Shown here: positions 37,567-47,823 of the stretch, piece by piece | Numbering within the stretch: the stretch's first letter is position 1 | How the letters are laid out: every line of letters starts with the position of its first letter | Assembly: GCF_029714405.1 (NCBI RefSeq) | Contig: NZ_CP121650.1 | Location: 8,685,001 to 8,749,000 of the forward strand | DNA: 64,000 bases | Direction of reading: 5' to 3' | DNA from: Bradyrhizobium sp. CB82 | GTDB taxonomy: Bacteria > Pseudomonadota > Alphaproteobacteria > Rhizobiales > Xanthobacteraceae | Made by a program: the position numbers and the translations under genes | Notes under the pieces: model-generated | The model's input: the letters and a program-made list of their open reading frames with translations, nothing else | Database searches by the model: none | Told to the model about the DNA's origin: nothing

Positions 37567-38981
37567 CCGGCAACTCCCTGCTTTGCGGCACGGCTGACCG
37601 ACAACACGAACCGCTCCACCTCGGCCTGATCGTTCTTCATCACCTTCATGTGTTCGGATTTGGTCATCAAGCCGTCGAGCCAGGCCGGCAATTGCGGCCG
37701 CATGCTGCAGGCGGACTCGACAGCGTCGGGGAATTTGGCGGGATGCGCGGTGGACAGTACGATGTTGGGCACCGTCGTATCCGTGGTGTCGCGGTCGGCC
37801 ACGGCCAGCGCCACCGCGGTATGGGGATCGATGAGCTCGCCGGCCTCGCGCCAGGCGGCACGGATCGCAGCCGAGGTTTCGGTCTCGTCCGCGCGGCCGG
37901 CGTCGAATTCCTCGCGGATCGCAGCAAGCGTGGCGTCGGGCAGTACGAAGCGTCCCGACTGCTTCAGCGACTCCATCAGCCGGCGCACGCCAGCCGTGTC
38001 GCGCCGGCTGGCCTCGAACATCAGCCGTTCGAAATTCGAGGAGATCTGGATGTCCATCGAGGGCGACGCGGTGGCGTGCACCGCGCGCACCTCGTAGATA
38101 CCGGTCTTGAGCGTGCGCGCCAGGATGTCGTTGACATTGGCGGCGATGCGCAAGGTGCGCACCGGAAGCCCCATGCGCTTGGCAACGTAGCCCGCAAAGA
38201 TGTCGCCGAAATTGCCGGTCGGCACGGTGAAATCGACCTGCCGCGCCGGCGCGCCGACCGCGACCGCCGAGGTGAAATAGTAGACCACCTGCGCGACGAT
38301 GCGCGCCCAGTTGATCGAGTTGACGCCGGACAGCGCGACCGTGTCGCGGAAGCGGTGATGGTTGAACATCCCCTTCACCAGCGCCTGGCAGTCATCGAAC
38401 GTGCCTTCGATGGCGAGCGCATGCACGTTGGCGGCGCTCGTCGTCGTCATCATGCGCTGCTGCACGTTGGAGACGCGGTTGTGCGGAAACAGCACGATGA
38501 GGTCGACATTCTCCAGGCCCGCGAAAGCTTCGACGGCGGCGCCGCCGGTGTCGCCGGAGGTCGCGACCGCGATGGTGGTGCGCTGGCCGCGCTTGGCCAG
38601 CACGTGATCCATCAGCCGCGAGATGAGCTGCATCGCGACGTCCTTGAAGGCGAGCGTCGGACCGTGAAACAGCTCCAGCACGAATTGATGCGGCGACATC
38701 TGGCGCAGCGGCACCACGGCCGGGTGGCGGAAGGTGGCGTAAGCCTCGTTCGCCATGCGGCCGAGATCGGCATCCGAAATCTCGCCGGCGGTAAACGGAC
38801 GGATCACGTCGACCGCGACCTCCCAATAGGGGCGGCCGAAGAATCCGGCGATGGTCTCTGGCGAAAGCTGTGGCCAGTCGAGGGGCACATAGAGCCCGCC
38901 ATCGCGGGCAAGCCCGGTCAGCATCACGTCGCAGAAGCCAAGCTCGGGGGCCTCGCCCCGTGTGGAGATATATCGAGTCAA
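37563..38981 (-). CDS. thrC: Threonine synthase
   Basis: A 472-residue PLP enzyme converting O-phosphohomoserine to threonine. The N-terminal TRYISTRGEAPELGFCDVML and the PLP lysine region FHGPTLAFKDVAMQLISRLM are diagnostic, as is VATSGDTGGAAVEAF. The start is a TTG at 38981, supported by GGAGGGCGG ending three bases upstream; this fits the family N-terminus better than the TTG at 38993, which lies inside that ribosome site. Coupled to the M16 gene through ATGA. Confidence 0.96.
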   Translation of the reverse strand: MTRYISTRGEAPELGFCDVMLTGLARDGGLYVPLDWPQLSPETIAGFFGRPYWEVAVDVIRPFTAGEISDADLGRMANEAYATFRHPAVVPLRQMSPHQFVLELFHGPTLAFKDVAMQLISRLMDHVLAKRGQRTTIAVATSGDTGGAAVEAFAGLENVDLIVLFPHNRVSNVQQRMMTTTSAANVHALAIEGTFDDCQALVKGMFNHHRFRDTVALSGVNSINWARIVAQVVYYFTSAVAVGAPARQVDFTVPTGNFGDIFAGYVAKRMGLPVRTLRIAANVNDILARTLKTGIYEVRAVHATASPSMDIQISSNFERLMFEASRRDTAGVRRLMESLKQSGRFVLPDATLAAIREEFDAGRADETETSAAIRAAWREAGELIDPHTAVALAVADRDTTDTTVPNIVLSTAHPAKFPDAVESACSMRPQLPAWLDGLMTKSEHMKVMKNDQAEVERFVLSVSRAAKQGVAG

Positions 38982-39061
38982 ACCGCCCTCCAAAGGTCGG
39001 CAGGTCGCCTAAACCTTTGATTTTAATGAAGTTACTTTGTTTTACCGCAGCAAGCTGGGGT

Positions 39062-39120
39062 GGCACCATAAAGCGTTTTGCCGCATCGGGAAACCGCTTC
39101 CCGTGCCGGCTCCGCTCTAA
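39062..39120. repeat. Possible degenerate copy of a dispersed intergenic repeat
   Basis: AAAGCGTTTTGCCGCATCGG, GAAACCGCTTCCCG and CCGCTCTAAG resemble pieces of the Bradyrhizobium 'AAAGCG...AAAACCGCTTC...' element found at 48494-48600. Resemblance is partial. Confidence 0.3.
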
Positions 39121-39131
39121 GACAGCGCAAG

Positions 39132-39159
39132 AAAAAGGGCTGCGGCGATGCCGCAGCCC
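39132..39159 (-). terminator. Intrinsic terminator, minus strand
   Basis: A perfect 10-bp stem (39137-39146 with 39150-39159), loop of three bases, with five T on the minus strand at 39132-39136. No minus-strand protein gene ends near it; the closest upstream stop is at 39432. Confidence 0.85.
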
Positions 39160-39262
39160 TCTCCTGGAAGGTCTGTCGTTACGTGTGCAGACCTGTTTTA
39201 TCCGCTTTTATCCGCGTTCAGAATCCGGTTCGCGAGCCGAGGCCTCGCCTAGTCATTCGCCC
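39132..39262 (-). ncRNA. Candidate small RNA ending at a strong terminator
   Basis: Read on the minus strand, this 130-base stretch has a hairpin AGGTCTG...CAGACCT (bases 39170-39196), a GCGAG...CTCGC hairpin around 39230-39248, a direct repeat CGGATAAAA twice (39198-39217) and ends in the intrinsic terminator. It has no coding character. It starts about 170 bases after the response-regulator stop. A -35-like TTGACG lies near 39290. It may alternatively be the long 3' untranslated end of the regulator mRNA. Confidence 0.35.
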
Positions 39263-39431
39263 TCAGCTTTTGGTCGGGTGTCATCCCATCGTCAAGGCAA
39301 AAACGGTTTGCGCCGGAGAACGTTCCAATTTTTCCCGACCGCTCCAAGGCGATGACGACCGGTCGCGCCCTGCTTTGAAGCTTGGCGTGATGCGCCTGCT
39401 ATCTTTTTCCCGCGGCTGGAGGCCACCGAGC

Positions 39432-40076
39432 TCAGTTCATCCCGATCGCCACCGCAATCCGGATCAGGTCGGAGTGGTTTTTCGCGCCAAGCTTTTGCTT
39501 CAACAGCGACGTGGTGTTCGCGACGGTCTTGTAGGAGATGCCGAGCGCTTCGGCGACCTCGACGATCTTGTCGCCGCGGCCGAGCAGCCGCAGGATTTCC
39601 AGTTCCCGCGGGGTCATCTGCGAGGCCGGGTTCGCCTTGATCGTCGCGCCGGAAAAGGTCACGGCCTCCGCCAGCTGCGGCGAGATGAAATTGTCGCCGG
39701 CCGCGACCTTGCGTACCGCCTTGACCAGGATCCTGGTGTCGTCGCCCTTGGAGACATAACCCTGCGCACCCATCTCGACCGCCCGGACCACGAAGGTCGG
39801 ATCGTCGTTGGTGCTGAGCATGATGATCTTGGCGTCCGGATCGTCCTTGCGGATACGGCGCATCAATTCGAAGCCGGAAACGTCGGGCAGGCTGATGTCG
39901 ATGAGGGTGATGTCGGGACGTTTGCTGACGAAGGCGCGGTGACCGGACTTTGCGTCACTGGCCTCCTCGATCCGGATCGAGTGATCTGACGCGAACAGCG
40001 ACCTGCAACCGAAGACGACGACCGGGTGGTCGTCGACGATCAATATCCGCGTAGCCGACTTGACGATGTCTTGCAT
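39432..40076 (-). CDS. NarL/FixJ-family response regulator (orphan)
   Basis: A 214-residue regulator with D15/D16, phospho-acceptor Asp60 in TLIDISLPDVSGFELM and Lys in GYVSKGDD. The HTH near residues 145-205 reads MTPRELEILRLLGRGDKIVE and ALGISYKTVANTTSLLKQKL. The ATG at 40076 is chosen over an upstream one at 40097. No kinase gene is adjacent, so it is an orphan here. It stands between thrC and the oxidase accessory genes on the same strand. Confidence 0.92.
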   Translation of the reverse strand: MQDIVKSATRILIVDDHPVVVFGCRSLFASDHSIRIEEASDAKSGHRAFVSKRPDITLIDISLPDVSGFELMRRIRKDDPDAKIIMLSTNDDPTFVVRAVEMGAQGYVSKGDDTRILVKAVRKVAAGDNFISPQLAEAVTFSGATIKANPASQMTPRELEILRLLGRGDKIVEVAEALGISYKTVANTTSLLKQKLGAKNHSDLIRIAVAIGMN

Positions 40077-40226
40077 TGATCTCGCTCGCTTTCCCAAACA
40101 GATAAGCCAGTGGGAACAAATGGAAAGAGTGAAAATACGACCTGCGTTAGAATTTAACTAAAGCTGAAAGACCCTGCGTGCGCCTAGCTGCGCCCGTCTG
40201 CATATTTGGCGGCGCGAGGCCACGCA

Positions 40227-40330
40227 CGCTAAAGCGCGATGGCGTTGAGTTGAATTTTCATAGCTTCAGCTCTTTGTTGGCGCACGATCTGCGTCCGAGA
40301 ACCGCGGCACGCTTTGCGCTAACGCGGCCC
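40227..40330. repeat. Dispersed intergenic repeat, degenerate copy
   Basis: CGCTAAAGCGCGATGG, then TTGTTGGCGCACGATCTGCG and the closing GCTTTGCGCTAACGCGG follow the same order as the copy at 48494-48600 (GCTAAAGCGCGATGAG, TTGTTCGCGCATGATCTC). The region 40077-40350 contains nothing else of note. Confidence 0.5.
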
Positions 40331-40350
40331 TGCCGGGTCCGGATCGTGCG

Positions 40351-40716
40351 TCAGCATGCCGAGCAATCCATCGGATTCCGTGGCGCCGGCGTGCAGGTGG
40401 TCCGGGATATCTTGCCATCGGCGCTGAAGCCGAAGCTGGCGCGGATGCGCAACGAGCCGGCGATCGAATATTCGAGCTCGACACCCTGCGGCGCGGGGCT
40501 GATGTCCTCGAGACCGAATCCGGCAGACGAGAGCGCGCCGAGCCGCGATCCCCAATAGGCTTCGAGCTCGCTGCGGCCGCGGTAGAGATGCGTGCTCCCG
40601 CATTGGCATTCGAGGCTGGCATCATCGGTATAGAGATCGATCAGCGACCTGAGGTCGCCCTTGCGACAGGCGTCCAGCCAGTCGACGACAATGCCCATCT
40701 GATCGAAGTCACTCAC
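40351..40716 (-). CDS. SnoaL-like / NTF2-fold protein
   Basis: A 121-residue cone-shaped barrel protein: DWLDACRKGDLRSLIDLYTD and HLYRGRSELEAYWGSRLGAL are the typical opening helices and GRxxLxxYW element of SnoaL-like proteins, followed by beta strands ELEYSIAGSLRIRASFGF. The start is uncertain: GTG at 40716 marks where gene-like codon use begins; an ATG at 40809 has a good ribosome site but its extra 31 residues have atypical codons. Function unknown; not obviously tied to the oxidase operon. Confidence 0.65.
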   Translation of the reverse strand: MSDFDQMGIVVDWLDACRKGDLRSLIDLYTDDASLECQCGSTHLYRGRSELEAYWGSRLGALSSAGFGLEDISPAPQGVELEYSIAGSLRIRASFGFSADGKISRTTCTPAPRNPMDCSAC

Positions 40717-40832
40717 GCGTTCATCCCGATCTATCCACGCGAATTCGTTTCGCGGCTTATGCCCACAGTCGTGAATGGACACTGAATGGTAAAGCCCGGA
40801 AGATTCCATTCCGCCTCAGGAGCCGCGGTGGA

Positions 40833-41588
40833 TCAGTTCCGCCGCCGTCCTCGTAGCCACACGCCGAATGCGATCAGCACCGCGCCTGCGAGTGTAAACC
40901 AGGTGATGGCGTATTGCAGGTGGTCATCTTTGAGATGCACGTCGAGCGGACGGGGACGCGGGATGCCGTTCTCGGGCGCAGGCTGTTCCAGATCGACGTA
41001 GAACGGTGCGACCGCGCCCCAGCCGAGCGCACTCGCCATCAGATGATGATCGCGCACGAACCAGAGCCGACGGTCGCGGTTCTCCGCGGGCGTGAGCCAG
41101 CCCGCCTCTTCCGGAAAACGCAAGTACCCGGTGAGCGTGACCGGCCCGCCGGTGACGAGCTTGGTTACAGCACGATCCTCGACGGACCGATCCTGCATCG
41201 TGTTCTCGACGAAGCCGGCATCGATCACGATCATCTCGCCGGTCGGCAGCCGTGCCGGCAGGAAGGCCCAGGTGCCGGGACCGGAGGCATCTTTGCGCAC
41301 GGCCGAGCCGGAGCTGTAGACCATGGCGTCGGGAAGTGGCGCGTAGGTCGCGGTGAAGCTCACGCGGCGAAACTCGTCATCGGCCGCGTTGAGCGTGCTC
41401 CACTGTGCGGGCGGCGGCAGCGCGATGGGCGATGCCGCAAGCCGCTCTGTCAGCGCCGCGATCAACTCATGCTTGGCGACGCGGCGCTGCAATTGCCAGA
41501 CACCGAGAGCGATGAAGGCTGCGATCATGGCGAGCGTGAACAGGCCAAAGCCCGTCACGCCGCGGCGGCGCGTCGCGGTCCCGTTCAT
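40833..41588 (-). CDS. SURF1-family cytochrome oxidase biogenesis protein
   Basis: A 251-residue protein with a membrane helix at each end (FGLFTLAMIAAFIALGVWQL at the start, YAITWFTLAGAVLIAFGVWL at the end) and the SURF1 periplasmic domain between, with GVWQLQRR and GPGTWAFLPARL typical of the family. SURF1 proteins help insert heme a into subunit I. The ATG at 41588 overlaps the stop of the DUF983 gene as ATGA. It is the last oxidase-related gene of the operon. Confidence 0.92.
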   Translation of the reverse strand: MNGTATRRRGVTGFGLFTLAMIAAFIALGVWQLQRRVAKHELIAALTERLAASPIALPPPAQWSTLNAADDEFRRVSFTATYAPLPDAMVYSSGSAVRKDASGPGTWAFLPARLPTGEMIVIDAGFVENTMQDRSVEDRAVTKLVTGGPVTLTGYLRFPEEAGWLTPAENRDRRLWFVRDHHLMASALGWGAVAPFYVDLEQPAPENGIPRPRPLDVHLKDDHLQYAITWFTLAGAVLIAFGVWLRGRRRN

Positions 41589-41971
41589 TTCGCGCGGTCG
41601 ACCAATCGGCCCGGCGCCGCCTTGTGGTGGAACTGCAGCGCGATCAGCAGCGACTTCATCGACCGCAACGGCAACAGTGTGGTGACCAGGATCAGCGGCA
41701 ACCACAGTGCCGCATGCAGCCAGAACGGCGGCTGGTACTTGACCTCGACGATCAGCGCGCAAGCCACCACGATGGCGCCGGCCAGCATGATGATGAAGAT
41801 CGCCGGCCCGTCGCCGGAATCGATGAAGGCGTAATCGAGGCCGCAAATCTCACACGACGGAGCGAGCGTGAGGAAGCCCGCATAGAGCTTGCCCTGTCCG
41901 CAGCGCGGGCATTTGCAGGCGAGCCCGCGCATCGCGCTCTGGAGAACGGTCGTGGGAGGATACTCGGTCAT
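41585..41971 (-). CDS. DUF983-family membrane protein
   Basis: A 128-residue protein with a zinc-ribbon-like N-terminus of two CxxC pairs (CKCPRCGQGKLY, PSCEICGLDY) and two membrane helices (FIIMLAGAIVVACALIVEVK, FWLHAALWLPLILVTTLLPL). DUF983 genes are found in this place between ctaE and surf1 in many alphaproteobacteria, suggesting a part in oxidase assembly. The ATG at 41971 has GGAAGGAAA upstream. Confidence 0.9.
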   Translation of the reverse strand: MTEYPPTTVLQSAMRGLACKCPRCGQGKLYAGFLTLAPSCEICGLDYAFIDSGDGPAIFIIMLAGAIVVACALIVEVKYQPPFWLHAALWLPLILVTTLLPLRSMKSLLIALQFHHKAAPGRLVDRAK

Positions 41972-42051
41972 GCACTTTCCTTCCCCTCTCCACACCTTAA
42001 GCAAAAGGGGCGGCCGATGAGGGCGCCCCTTATATCACGATCGATCGGGCT

Positions 42052-42948
42052 TTAGTGCGCGCCGTGCGCCATGGTCTCGGCGCCGCGACCCCAGACGTAG
42101 ATGCAGATGAACAGGAACAGCCAGACCACGTCGACGAAATGCCAGTACCAGGCGGCGAACTCGAACCCGAGATGCTGCTTCGGCGTGAAATGACCGGCAT
42201 AGGCGCGCGCCAGGCACACCAGCAGGAAGACGGTGCCGACCAGCACGTGGAAACCGTGGAAGCCGGTCGCCATGAAGAAGGTCGCGCCGTAGATGTTGCC
42301 CGCGAAGGAGAACGCGGCGTGGCTGTACTCATAGGCCTGCACGCAGGTGAAGGTCGCGCCCAGGAGGATGGTGAGGATCAGACCGTACTTGAGGCCCTGG
42401 CGGTCGTTCTCCAGCAGCGCATGGTGCGCCCAGGTCGCGGTGGTGCCGGAGGTCAGGAGGATCAGCGTGTTCAGGAGCGGCAGGTGCCAGGGATCGAAGG
42501 TCTCGATGCCATGCGGCGGCCAGGTGCCGGGCACGCTGCAGGCGCCCATCTGGGTGCCAAGGCCGCAGCCGAACACGGCATCGCGCGTGGCGTGGACGGG
42601 ATCAGCCGGGAACAGCGCCGAATTGAAGAAGGCCCAGAACCAGGCGACGAAGAACATCACCTCGGAGGCGATGAACAGGATCATGCCGTAGCGGTGGTGC
42701 AGCTGCACGACGCGGGTGTGGTCGCCCTTGTACTGGGCTTCCTTGATCACGTCGCCCCACCAGCTCGCCATGGTGTAGAGCACACCGACGGTGCCGATGC
42801 CGAAGATGATCGGCGCGGCCGCGAACATGTGGTGCATCCAGGCGATGGCGCCGAATGCCATGACGAAGGCCGAGACCGAGCCGACGGCCGGCCACGGAGA
42901 CGGATCGACCAGGTGATAGTCGTGATGCTTGCCTTGCGCGGTCGCCAT
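42052..42948 (-). CDS. ctaE: Cytochrome c oxidase subunit III (aa3 type)
   Basis: A 298-residue, seven-helix subunit. Recognisable are [56 protein letters not shown] and the end [20 protein letters not shown]. It supports proton entry and stability of subunit I. The ATG at 42948 is chosen; the 12-residue longer reading has no ribosome site. Also known as coxC. Confidence 0.97.
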   Translation of the reverse strand: MATAQGKHHDYHLVDPSPWPAVGSVSAFVMAFGAIAWMHHMFAAAPIIFGIGTVGVLYTMASWWGDVIKEAQYKGDHTRVVQLHHRYGMILFIASEVMFFVAWFWAFFNSALFPADPVHATRDAVFGCGLGTQMGACSVPGTWPPHGIETFDPWHLPLLNTLILLTSGTTATWAHHALLENDRQGLKYGLILTILLGATFTCVQAYEYSHAAFSFAGNIYGATFFMATGFHGFHVLVGTVFLLVCLARAYAGHFTPKQHLGFEFAAWYWHFVDVVWLFLFICIYVWGRGAETMAHGAH

Positions 42949-43025
42949 TTCCGTCTCTCTCCTTAGCCCGTGCCTGTCAGGCACTTATCCCCTTCAAATC
43001 CAATCCCCGGATCTGAGCCCGGCGA

Positions 43026-43676
43026 TCAAAGATTGCCTTTGCGCTTGTCGTCATCGCCGGCTGCGAGCGGCTTCACCGCCGGCTCGCGCACCGGATAGAA
43101 CGTATAGGACAGCGTGATCGTGCCCAGCCCGTCATTGTCGTGGTCGTCGATGATCGATGGATCGACATAGAACACCACGGGCATCTCCCGCTTCTCGCCG
43201 GGCGCCATGGTCTGCTCGGTGAAGCAGAAGCAGTTGATCTTCTGGAAATAGGACCCGACCGTCAGCGGCGCGACGTTGTAGGCCGCTTGCCCTGCCGTCG
43301 TGCGTGCGGCCTGGTTGGTCACGGTGTAGTAGATGGTCGTGACCTGGCCGATATTGACTTCGATCTCGGTCTGCTCCGGTTCGAACCTCCAGGGCAGGCC
43401 CGGCGCGACGTTGGCATCGAAGCGCACCGCGATCTTGCGCGCGACGGGACCGCTCGCCGGTGCGGAGGTCGCGACCTGCGTCGTTCCGTTGAAACCGGTG
43501 GCGCGGCAGAACCAATTGTAGAACGGCACGGCAGCGTAGGAGGCACCGACCATCAGCGCGACCACGCCGCCGCAGATCGAGGCGACCAGCGCGTCGCGGC
43601 CAAGACCATTAGAAAGACCACGGCCCTTCGTGGCCCTCCGGCCCTCATCCCGCGATATGGTCGGCTTCTGATCCAT
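43026..43676 (-). CDS. ctaG: Cytochrome c oxidase assembly protein CtaG/Cox11
   Basis: A 216-residue copper chaperone that delivers copper to the CuB site of subunit I. One N-terminal helix ([20 protein letters not shown]) anchors a periplasmic domain with [18 protein letters not shown] and the copper motif [11 protein letters not shown] (CFCF). Length and motif order match Cox11. It sits between the small coxF-like gene and ctaE. Confidence 0.96.
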   Translation of the reverse strand: MDQKPTISRDEGRRATKGRGLSNGLGRDALVASICGGVVALMVGASYAAVPFYNWFCRATGFNGTTQVATSAPASGPVARKIAVRFDANVAPGLPWRFEPEQTEIEVNIGQVTTIYYTVTNQAARTTAGQAAYNVAPLTVGSYFQKINCFCFTEQTMAPGEKREMPVVFYVDPSIIDDHDNDGLGTITLSYTFYPVREPAVKPLAAGDDDKRKGNL

Positions 43677-43681
43677 CTTTC

Positions 43682-43846
43682 CTACAATGGCCGAACTAGC
43701 ACCGCCGGTCCCTTGACCATGGTGACCGCGAAAAACAGCACGACGAGCACGCCGAGCGCGAGCGCGATCGCAATCGAGCGCTGACGGCGGCTCTTCTTCT
43801 GCGCCTCGGTGAGGACGATTCCATCTGGCTCGGGTTTGTCGGCCAT
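43682..43846 (-). CDS. coxF: Small single-helix membrane protein, CoxF-like
   Basis: A 54-residue protein that is easily missed. It has a charged N-terminus ([20 protein letters not shown]), one membrane helix ([20 protein letters not shown]) and a short tail. It stands seven bases after the ctaB stop and five before ctaG, within the operon, where Bradyrhizobium has a short coxF gene. The role is unknown; a small accessory subunit or assembly factor of the oxidase is likely. The symbol rests on position and size. Confidence 0.8.
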   Translation of the reverse strand: MADKPEPDGIVLTEAQKKSRRQRSIAIALALGVLVVLFFAVTMVKGPAVLVRPL

Positions 43847-43853
43847 GCCAGCG

Positions 43854-44792
43854 TCATGCGCCCCCTACCATCGGAGCAAGGGCGCGGAACACGACCTCGG
43901 CAAGCAGCGTCGCGAACAGCGCGAACAGATAAAGAATGGAGAAAGCAAACAATTTGCGCGTCGCGCGCAGCGATTGGCTGCGCTCACGCCGCATATAGAC
44001 GTTGATGGCGAGCACGAGCATGCCGGCGCCGAGCACCAGCGAGGTGACGCCGTAGATCCAGTCGAAATAACCGAGCGCCCAGGGCGCCGCAGCCACCGCA
44101 ATCAGCACGACGGTGTAGAGCAGGATCTGCAACCGCGTCGCATCGGGGCCGGCGACGTTGGGCAGCATCGGGATGCCGGCGCGGGCATAATCGTCGGAGC
44201 GGAACAGCGCCAACGCCCAGAAGTGCGGCGGGGTCCAGAAGAAGATGATGAGGAACAGGAGCAGCGGCTCGACGTCGACCGTGCCGGTCACCGCGGCCCA
44301 GGCGACCACCGGTGGCAGCGCGCCGGCAGCGCCGCCGATCACGATGTTCTGCGCGGTCCAGCGCTTCAGGAGCAGCGTGTAGATCACGACGTAGAAGAAG
44401 ATGGTGAAGGCAAGCAGCGCGCCCGCGATCCAATTGACGAGGATGCCGAGCGTCATCACCGAGAAGAAGGCGAGCGTCATGCCGAACGCCATCGCTTCGG
44501 GCTTGGTGATGCGGCCGCGCGGGATCGGCCGGTTCGCCGTGCGCGACATCTTGGCGTCGATGTCGCCCTCCAGCGCCATGTTCAGCGCACCGGAGGCGCC
44601 GGCGCCGACGGCGATGCAGAGCAGCGAGGTGATCGCGAGCACAGGGTGGAAATGCCCGGGTGCCATCATCAGCCCGACCAGCGCGGTGAAGATCACGAGC
44701 GACATCACCCGCGGCTTCAAAAGCGCAATGTAGTCACCGACCTCCGCCTCGGAGATCCTGATATCGATGGCGTCGTGATCGAGGACCGACAC
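43854..44792 (-). CDS. ctaB: Heme O synthase (protoheme IX farnesyltransferase)
   Basis: A 312-residue UbiA-family membrane enzyme that adds a farnesyl group to heme b, giving heme O on the way to heme a. The prenyl-diphosphate-binding motifs are visible: NRPIPRG near [17 protein letters not shown] preceded by DIDAKMSRT, and [16 protein letters not shown]. About nine helices. It starts with GTG at 44792 and has AGG upstream. Also called coxX or cyoE. Confidence 0.95.
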   Translation of the reverse strand: MSVLDHDAIDIRISEAEVGDYIALLKPRVMSLVIFTALVGLMMAPGHFHPVLAITSLLCIAVGAGASGALNMALEGDIDAKMSRTANRPIPRGRITKPEAMAFGMTLAFFSVMTLGILVNWIAGALLAFTIFFYVVIYTLLLKRWTAQNIVIGGAAGALPPVVAWAAVTGTVDVEPLLLFLIIFFWTPPHFWALALFRSDDYARAGIPMLPNVAGPDATRLQILLYTVVLIAVAAAPWALGYFDWIYGVTSLVLGAGMLVLAINVYMRRERSQSLRATRKLFAFSILYLFALFATLLAEVVFRALAPMVGGA

Positions 44793-44817
44793 TTAACCTA
44801 CTCGCTTCGTGATAGAG

Positions 44818-44844
44818 CCGCGGCGCCCGTCAAAGGCGCCGCGG
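44818..44844. promoter_or_regulatory. Strong intra-operon hairpin between ctaD and ctaB
   Basis: A perfect 10-bp GC stem (CCGCGGCGCC, 44818-44827, with 44835-44844), loop of seven bases, lies in the 57-base gap between the ctaD stop and ctaB start. No T-run follows on the minus strand, so it more likely protects the ctaC-ctaD mRNA or reduces read-through than ends it outright. Confidence 0.5.
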
Positions 44845-44849
44845 GCTGT

Positions 44850-46532
<1,683 letters not shown>

Positions 46533-47372
46533 TTACTGCGCCGGGCCGGCCGCGGAGGCATAAGTGCTCGTGCCGCCGCTCGCATATTTCTTCTTCGCCG
46601 TTTCAACCCAGGAGGCGAATTCCTGGTCGCTGACCACGCGAATCGCGATCGGCATGAAGGCATGGTCCTTGCCGCAGAGCTCCGAGCACTGGCCGTAATA
46701 CATGCCGGTCTTGGTCGCCTTGAACCAGGTCTCGTTCAAGCGGCCCGGAATCGCGTCGATCTTGACGCCGAAGGCCGGCAACGCGAAGGCGTGGATGACG
46801 TCGGCGCCCGTGGTCTGGACGCGAATCACCTTGTTGACCGGCACCACCATTTCGTTGTCGACGCCGAGCAGGCGGGGCTGCTTGTCCTGTGCCATCAGCG
46901 AGTCGAACTCGAACTTGCCGTTGTCGGGATAGGCGTAGGACCAGTACCACTGCTTGCCGGTGGCCTTGATGGTCAGGTCCGCCTTCGGCACGTCGAGCTC
47001 GAGGAACAGGAGGCGAAACGACGGCACCGCAATGCCGACCAGGATCAGCACCGGCACCAGCGTCCAGAGCACCTCGATCAGCGTGTTGTGGGTGGTCCGC
47101 GACGGCACCGGATTGGCCCGCGCGTTGAACTTCACGACCACGACCACCAGGAGCGCCAGCACGAACAGCGTGATCACGGTGATGAGGACGAACAGGAAGT
47201 TATGGAACCAGACGATGTTGTCCATCACCGGGGAACCGGAGGCCTGCAGATGCCATTCCCACGGCTGCGGCTGTCCGAGCTCGGCAAATGCCGCGCCGCC
47301 AGTGGCCAGCGTCAGGCTAGCTACGGCCAATCCCAGCAAGTGCCGGCCCATCCGGCCCATCGACATCCTCAT
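46533..47372 (-). CDS. ctaC: Cytochrome c oxidase subunit II
   Basis: A 279-residue precursor, first gene of the oxidase operon. A signal peptide (LGLAVASLTLATGGAAFA) is followed by two helices (WFHNFLFVLITVITLFVLAL, LIEVLWTLVPVLILVGIAVP) and a periplasmic cupredoxin domain with the CuA site CSELCGKDHAFM and the electron-entry KATGKQWYWSYAYPD. It accepts electrons from cytochrome c. The run of three ATG codons at the beginning leaves the start exact to a few residues. Confidence 0.97.
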   Translation of the reverse strand: MRMSMGRMGRHLLGLAVASLTLATGGAAFAELGQPQPWEWHLQASGSPVMDNIVWFHNFLFVLITVITLFVLALLVVVVVKFNARANPVPSRTTHNTLIEVLWTLVPVLILVGIAVPSFRLLFLELDVPKADLTIKATGKQWYWSYAYPDNGKFEFDSLMAQDKQPRLLGVDNEMVVPVNKVIRVQTTGADVIHAFALPAFGVKIDAIPGRLNETWFKATKTGMYYGQCSELCGKDHAFMPIAIRVVSDQEFASWVETAKKKYASGGTSTYASAAGPAQ

Positions 47373-47823
47373 GCCGCTCGCGCTCCCCTTACGAAATCAC
47401 CCCAATGCACCCCCCTATTTTTGGGGAACGCTTATTCGATCCGCCCGTCCGACAAACCGCCGCGCAAGAATACCTCTAAGAGGTCGTGGGGCCAGATCGC
47501 TAGAACGCCGAAATCAAGCCTCTCAAACCATAATTCTTGATCTCTCGCAATGCAGTCTTGAACCCGGTCTGCCTGCCATCACCCGCAAGATATTTCAGAC
47601 AAAAATACTGTTCCCGGGAGTGTCGCGGCTTGACAGCGGGATTGCCCGTTGTAGGCACTGACCGGCGGCCCCGCTGGAGCCTGATTCGTGCGGGAAAAGG
47701 CGACCGGCGCGGCGCGGGATTTGCTTGTTGGTTGCTTGGGATCCGCCTTCAAGCCGCCGTCATTTCCGTATCCTGAGTGGCAGCGAAGCCGCCCAGGCAG
47801 GTTGCGAACAGAGGGATCGACCG
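47373..47823. other. Divergent intergenic region between ctaC and the IalB-like gene
   Basis: No gene is seen. It must hold the oxidase operon promoter (minus) and the promoter of the plus-strand gene. On the plus strand TTGACA (47630-47635) with TAGGCA 16 bases later (47652-47657) is a possible promoter. A 13-base palindrome ACCTCTAAGAGGT lies at 47472-47484. The part 47400-47600 is AT-richer than the neighbourhood, as expected of a promoter. Confidence 0.4.

Noticed and set aside
39181..39431. Possible tmRNA or 6S RNA between thrC and the response regulator
   Set aside because: No tag-peptide coding sequence, CCA end or typical 6S central bubble could be identified; only a generic sRNA candidate is reported.
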